Assembly: GCA_964421875.1 (NCBI GenBank)
Contig: CAYQZD010000130.1
Coordinates: 1-10,080 of the forward strand
DNA from: CAYQZD01 sp964421875
GTDB taxonomy: Bacteria > Electryoneota > Tariuqbacteria > Tariuqbacterales > Tariuqbacteraceae
Direction: 5' to 3'
Length of the DNA stretch: 10,080 nucleotides
Shown in pieces: positions 6,781 to 10,080 of the stretch (position 1 is the first letter of the stretch; every line of letters starts with the position of its first letter). The position numbers and the translations under genes were made by a program. The notes beneath the pieces were generated by a model. It was given only the letters and a program-made list of their open reading frames with translations, did no database searches and was not told the DNA's origin.

Positions 6781-6796
6781 AAACTGATTATTTCAG

Positions 6797-6908
6797 ATGT
6801 CGGGTTCAGGGACGAACCCGACTCCCTAGAAAAGTGAATCATAGTGACTCAGGCTATCCGCATCCTGTTCTATCAATTGTGGAGTCGGGATGGGCTCCAT
6901 CCCGACAT
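6797..6908. repeat. Inverted pair of REP-like hairpins (BIME-like)
   Basis: Two GC-rich hairpins occupy the gap after the MBL-fold gene. Unit 1 (6797-6825) has a perfect 9-bp stem, GTCGGGTTC/GAACCCGAC, with a 6-base loop. Unit 2 (6881-6908) has a perfect 10-bp stem, GTCGGGATGG/CCATCCCGAC, with a 3-base loop. Unit 2 read in reverse complement has the same plan as unit 1: both start ATGTCGGG and end CCCGACTCC, while the middle differs. The two therefore form an inverted pair around about 55 bases, the arrangement known as a bacterial interspersed mosaic element. On the minus strand they lie just past the MBL-fold stop codon, where they could halt transcription or protect the pyrimidine-operon message. 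No T tract follows either stem. Confidence 0.6.
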
Positions 6909-6928
6909 TATTCCTCCACGGGGATTAA

Positions 6929-7681
6929 TCACAAATCGAAGGGGCCTGTGGGGGTGTATCTTTCCGCCGCCACCAGTTTCACTCCTTTGGGCAGGCTTGG
7001 ATGTGATTCCTCCAGCGCCAGTTGAGGGTGGTTGTTCTCCTTGCTGAGGTGAGCGAGCGCCACCAGCTTGAGTCTATCGCCGGAGGCTTGCTTCAACGCA
7101 GTGGAGCATTGCGCGTTGGAAAGATGCCCCCATTTTGACAGAATGCGCCGTTTTAAATCTTCGGGGTAGGAACCATTTAACAGCATATCCACGTCGTGAT
7201 TCGATTCCAGCACTACGGCGTCGCATTGGGAAATTTCCTCTAATAATCTGTCCGGTATGTATCCTAAATCGGTGGCTATCAACATCCGGCAGTCGCCGTT
7301 TTCGACGATGAATCCCAACGGTTCAACCGCGTCGTGGGGCAGGGGAATGGTACGAATCGACAACCGGTTCATCCTTTTTTCAAAATGTAAAGGCTGAAAT
7401 CCAACTTTGGGACAGTTTCTCAAGAGCCTTTTGATAGTGTCAGGCGCGGAGTAAACCGGGTAATCCTCATATTTACACAAAACCGGCAAGCCCCGGCAAT
7501 GGTCGGAGTGTTCGTGGGTGATGAATACCGCGTCGATTTCGGAGGGAGCCACTCCGAATTCCTTCAGACCAGTGACTATCCTGCGCCGGGAAAGCCCTGC
7601 GTCGATAAGGATGCCGGAATCGCCCTCGCCGATATAGATGCAATTGCCTTCGGAGCCTGAGCCTAAGATAATCAGTCTCAT
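6929..7681 (-). CDS. YycJ/WalJ-like metallo-beta-lactamase-fold hydrolase
   Basis: A soluble metal-dependent hydrolase of the MBL superfamily. The N-terminus MRLIILGSGSEGNC (1-14) is the hallmark of the YycJ/WalJ (VicX) group, whose members are thought to be phosphodiesterase- or nuclease-like but whose physiological substrate is unsettled. Metal ligands are visible: THEHSDH (55-61) gives H56, H58, D60 and H61. Further along are PLPHDAVEPLGF with a later histidine, ATDLGY with the bridging aspartate, LESNHD, and ALAHLSKEN near the C-terminus. The 250 residues are close to the usual 260. The ATG overlaps the pyrE stop (ATGA) and no strong ribosome site is seen, so translation probably depends on pyrE. 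No walK or walR genes are nearby, so a link to cell-wall signalling as in Firmicutes is not supported. Confidence 0.88.
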   Translation of the reverse strand: MRLIILGSGSEGNCIYIGEGDSGILIDAGLSRRRIVTGLKEFGVAPSEIDAVFITHEHSDHCRGLPVLCKYEDYPVYSAPDTIKRLLRNCPKVGFQPLHFEKRMNRLSIRTIPLPHDAVEPLGFIVENGDCRMLIATDLGYIPDRLLEEISQCDAVVLESNHDVDMLLNGSYPEDLKRRILSKWGHLSNAQCSTALKQASGDRLKLVALAHLSKENNHPQLALEESHPSLPKGVKLVAAERYTPTGPFDL

Positions 7682-8250
7682 AGATTACGGCTTCCCGGTT
7701 TGGTTATCTGCTGTCCCTTGGCGCATAAGGGGCATTCCTCCGGATTATAGACCGGCAAATCGAGGTTTAGCAGGGCTAAATGCGGCAGCCCCAGGTCCGC
7801 TCTACCGCCTGAACGGTCTGCCAGGACTCCGACGCCGACGATATCCGCTCCCGCCTCCTGGGCAATAGCGATGGTCTCTTTTACAGATCCGCCGGTGGTC
7901 ACGATATCGTCCAGAATGAGCGCCCGTTCCCCCGCCTCAAGTTTGAATCCCCGCCGAAGTGTCAGCTTTCCTCCTTCTTTTTCCGCATAAACCGCCCGGA
8001 TTCCAAGCTGTCTTGCGGCTTCGGCGGCCATTATCACCCCGCCCAGCGCAGGTCCTAAGACTGTTTCTATCTTTAATCCTTCGAATTTACCGAGAAGAAC
8101 TTCAATAAGCCGGGAATGAATTTCAGGCCTTTCAAAGACACGGAATTTTTCCAGATATTGGTCGCTGTGCAGTCCGGAGGAAAGCAGAAAATGACCGGTC
8201 ATCAACGCGCCGCAATCCCGGAAGATTTTTTCAATCTCTGTGGTCGACAT
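7678..8250 (-). CDS. pyrE: Orotate phosphoribosyltransferase
   Basis: It joins orotate to PRPP to form orotidine 5'-monophosphate, step five of de novo pyrimidine synthesis. The 190 residues are the normal bacterial length. The PRPP-binding motif ALILDDIVTTGGSVKE (110-125) is complete. GLHSDQYLEKFRVFE (26-40) and VLGPALGGVIMAAEAAR (64-80) match the conserved N-terminal and hinge regions. The C-terminus CPLCAKGQQITKPGSR (173-188) is the tail found in a widespread subgroup of bacterial and archaeal enzymes, with a CxxC pair. The ATG start has AGGA 8 bases upstream. It is 32 bases behind pyrF, whose product uses the OMP that PyrE makes, and it overlaps the MBL-fold gene by four bases. Confidence 0.96.
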   Translation of the reverse strand: MSTTEIEKIFRDCGALMTGHFLLSSGLHSDQYLEKFRVFERPEIHSRLIEVLLGKFEGLKIETVLGPALGGVIMAAEAARQLGIRAVYAEKEGGKLTLRRGFKLEAGERALILDDIVTTGGSVKETIAIAQEAGADIVGVGVLADRSGGRADLGLPHLALLNLDLPVYNPEECPLCAKGQQITKPGSRNL

Positions 8251-8282
8251 TGTTTATTTCCTGATGGAACTGTTGATTTTCA

Positions 8283-9089
8283 TTAATCCATCGCCCGGTT
8301 TATCGCATCCCGCAGCCTCATCGCGGCTTCACCGGCGGCTGAGGCAAAATCGCTCCCGGACGAGGAATAGATTATGCCCCGCGAAGAATTGATAATACCG
8401 CCTCCGGGAAAGCCCTTCAGAGCGTTGTTCACCGTCGCCTCAAGGTTTCCCCCTTGAGCGCCGATGCCGGGAATGAGAAAGGGCAGTCCGGGAGCGGCCG
8501 TTCGCAGACGTGCGAGGTGTTCTGCCTGAGTGGCTCCCGCTACCAGTCCAATGTTGCTCAGTTTGTTCCACTCCGCGGCTTTCAAAGCTACCGTTTCGAA
8601 CAACGGCTTTTCGCCGCCGAGGAATTGAAAATCCTCCGCTCCTTTATTTGAAGTCAGCGTGAGGATAAACACGCCCTTGTCCCGGCGCGAAATGAAGGGA
8701 GCGACAGAATCGACGCCCATATAAGGATTGACCGTGGCGGCGTCGAAGTCCAGTTTGTCAAATAACGCTTCCGCATAGAAACGGGCGGAATTTCCTATAT
8801 CTCCACGCTTTCCATCGGCGATGACAAACCGGTCAGCAGGGATTGCCCGTCGAACCTCGGCAAGTATATTCCATCCTTCGGAACCTATAGCCTCAAAAAA
8901 GGCTAAGTTTAATTTGTAAGCTGCGGTGAAAGGCAGAGTAGATTCTATGACATCTTTAGAAAACTTGAAAATCCCATGAGGACTGTCGGGAAGTTCCGCA
9001 GGTAATTTAGCGGGATCAGGATCGAGCCCAACGCATAAGATACCGCCGCTGGCGTTTTTTGCCTGCTTAAGTTTATCGGTAAAATCCAA
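8283..9089 (-). CDS. pyrF: Orotidine 5'-phosphate decarboxylase, type 2
   Basis: It decarboxylates OMP to UMP, the last step of de novo pyrimidine synthesis. The 268 residues and the active-site motif ADGKRGDIGN (91-100, K94 and D97) place it in the type-2 group; the shorter type-1 enzymes have DLKFHDIPNT. GILCVGLDPDPAKLP (16-30), NPYMGVD (121-127), LIPGIGAQGG (205-214) and NSSRGIIYS (234-242) are also conserved. The start is TTG, forced by an in-frame TAA two codons upstream and by the absence of any methionine before the conserved LCVGLDP. The ribosome site is weak (GAG 8 bases away). It leads the pyrF-pyrE-MBL operon and has a good promoter match upstream. Confidence 0.96.
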   Translation of the reverse strand: MDFTDKLKQAKNASGGILCVGLDPDPAKLPAELPDSPHGIFKFSKDVIESTLPFTAAYKLNLAFFEAIGSEGWNILAEVRRAIPADRFVIADGKRGDIGNSARFYAEALFDKLDFDAATVNPYMGVDSVAPFISRRDKGVFILTLTSNKGAEDFQFLGGEKPLFETVALKAAEWNKLSNIGLVAGATQAEHLARLRTAAPGLPFLIPGIGAQGGNLEATVNNALKGFPGGGIINSSRGIIYSSSGSDFASAAGEAAMRLRDAINRAMD

Positions 9090-9122
9090 TATTTAACTCA
9101 ATTAATCGCCTGAATCGTGGAC

Positions 9123-9150
9123 ATTATTAGAGAAATTTATTAAATGTTAA
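9123..9150 (-). promoter_or_regulatory. Likely sigma70-type promoter of the pyrF operon
   Basis: On the minus strand, TTAACA (9150-9145) and AATAAT (9128-9123) each match the consensus at 5/6 with a 16-base spacer. Transcription would start near 9116, about 27 bases before the TTG of pyrF. No PyrR-type leader or attenuator hairpin fits in so short a leader. The rest of the divergent gap (9151-9270) is AT-rich. It must also hold the promoter of the acetyltransferase, but no convincing pair of boxes was found for it. Confidence 0.42.
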
Positions 9151-9270
9151 AGTTATGAAAATTATCTCTAAAAGGCAAATACCCATACAATACCTAAGAA
9201 AGGGATTGCATCTTATTCAACTATTTGTTAATTTGTTTCACCTTAATAATCTGTAATCCGTGAGCTATAA

Positions 9271-10068
9271 ATGAAACTCGAATATCGCAGCCACTATTTT
9301 GACGACTCCAGAGCTAAGGTAGCTTTCGAAAAATATGCTCAGAGAGTCTTCGGACTCGATTTTGGGTTATGGAAGGCGAGAGGATTGTGGGATGAGCAAT
9401 ATGTGCCTTTTTCCGCGTTCGCCGGGGGCGAATGCGTTGCGTCTATTTGTGTCTATCCTTCGGAAATCACAATAAACGGCAGGCAGGAAAGGTGGGGGCA
9501 GCTTTTAACGGTGGGCACGCTGCCGGAATATCGTAAGCGGGGTATTCAAAAAGAGATATGGAGAGAAGCTGAGAGCTGGATAAGCGAGAATTGTGAATTG
9601 GCTTTCCTTTTCACTGACGATTCCGCAGCCGGATTCTACGAGAAGCTAAGATTCATAAGACAGCCTGAATATTACGGTGCAATCAATTATTCGATGTCTT
9701 CCCCCGCAGGAGGTTGTCGTTTCAGGAAACTTGACCTCAAGCGTGACGCCGACTTTGCCATAATAAAACGCTTGGCTTTTTTCAGGGAACCGGTTTCCGA
9801 CCGGCTTGGATTCAGAAATCCCCGTCTGCTCTTATTTATGTTTCTCTATGTATTTCGGGACTGGTCTTATTATCTCGAAGATTTGGATGCAGCCATAGTT
9901 GTTGAAGAAGCGGATGATAAAATACGGGTGCACGACATTATCGCCCGAAAAATGCCGCGATTTGCAGAGATTGAACGTTTCCTGGGACATTTTCAAAAGG
10001 GTGAAATGGAATTCTTATTTTGTACCACTACTGTCCCAACTTTTAGTCTAATAAAGACAATTGATTAG
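9271..10068 (+). CDS. GNAT-family N-acetyltransferase with extra C-terminal half
   Basis: Probably an acetyl-CoA-dependent acetyltransferase. The substrate is unknown. The GNAT core covers about 1-145. GQLLTVGTLPEYRKRGIQKEI (76-96) is motif A, with the acetyl-CoA-binding R88-x-x-G91 turn, and AFLFTDDSAAGFYEKLRFIRQ (111-131) is the motif B region with the typical FYEKLRF. Residues about 148-265 are not part of a minimal GNAT. They contain strand-like DAAIVVEEADDKIRVHDIIA followed by a helix with IERFL, which resembles the beta hairpin of a second, degenerate GNAT half. It is the only plus-strand gene in the window. The ATG has only a weak ribosome site (GTGAG). It ends in TAG 12 bases before the window edge. 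Neighbours beyond the edge could show whether it belongs to a biosynthetic or modification cluster. Confidence 0.8.
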   Translation: MKLEYRSHYFDDSRAKVAFEKYAQRVFGLDFGLWKARGLWDEQYVPFSAFAGGECVASICVYPSEITINGRQERWGQLLTVGTLPEYRKRGIQKEIWREAESWISENCELAFLFTDDSAAGFYEKLRFIRQPEYYGAINYSMSSPAGGCRFRKLDLKRDADFAIIKRLAFFREPVSDRLGFRNPRLLLFMFLYVFRDWSYYLEDLDAAIVVEEADDKIRVHDIIARKMPRFAEIERFLGHFQKGEMEFLFCTTTVPTFSLIKTID

Positions 10069-10080
10069 GATTTATTGTTG

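Noticed and set aside
6797..6908. The two hairpins as a CRISPR fragment
   Set aside because: Only two units, in inverted orientation and each self-palindromic, with no regular spacers or cas genes.
6771..7047. Plus-strand small frames over the REP pair and the 3' end of the MBL-fold gene
   Set aside because: They read through palindromic repeats and antisense of a conserved gene. Their sequence has no protein-like pattern.
9090..9270. A riboswitch or PyrR-type attenuator ahead of pyrF
   Set aside because: The predicted leader is only about 27 bases and no stable hairpin or T tract is present.
10020..10080. Frameshift truncation of the GNAT gene at its 3' end
   Set aside because: Both other plus-strand frames close within about 40 bases after position 10020, so there is no continuing frame to support it. 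The right edge prevents a fuller test.

Overview
The window reads as an ordinary chromosomal stretch of an uncultured, probably Gram-negative bacterium. The evidence is compact gene packing, frequent 4-base gene overlaps, several TTG/GTG starts with Shine-Dalgarno-like sequences, a secreted cyclophilin, an EIIA-Ntr-like protein and REP-like palindromes in the gaps. No phage, insertion sequence, CRISPR array, tRNA or rRNA was seen. I cannot name the phylum. A fused formiminotransferase-cyclodeaminase, a type-2 OMP decarboxylase and this repeat style would fit a candidate phylum near the FCB group or a deltaproteobacterium-like lineage, but that is only an impression.

Layout: ten genes lie on the minus strand and one on the plus strand. 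Reading the minus strand from the right, pyrF (9089-8283), pyrE (8250-7678) and a YycJ-like metallo-beta-lactamase-fold hydrolase (7681-6929) form a pyrimidine operon behind a good sigma70-like promoter. A gap at 6729-6928 holds two related hairpins in inverted orientation (BIME-like) and the promoter of a secreted cyclophilin (6728-6135). Next comes a PTS EIIA (PtsN-like) / CPA2 cation:proton antiporter / PII-like protein / PgpA run (6079-3456), joined by two 4-base overlaps. Glutamine synthetase (3353-1920) and formiminotransferase-cyclodeaminase (1862-177) follow. The last 176 bases hold a REP-like palindromic element that may also terminate this run. A GNAT acetyltransferase (9271-10068) is transcribed divergently from pyrF.

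How the genes may work together: four of the minus-strand genes touch nitrogen status or nitrogen flow. These are the EIIA-Ntr-like protein, the PII-like protein, GlnA, and FTCD, which releases glutamate and ammonia from formiminoglutamate. The antiporter has no cytoplasmic RCK/TrkA-N domain of its own and sits between two small proteins from families known to sense phosphorylation state or metabolites. The most interesting hypothesis here is therefore a nitrogen/energy-responsive cation-exchange module. The glutamine synthetase is full length and catalytically intact, but it lacks the tyrosine that enterobacterial GlnE adenylylates, so any control must come by another route. These links are inference from gene order and motifs. 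The individual family assignments are mostly secure.
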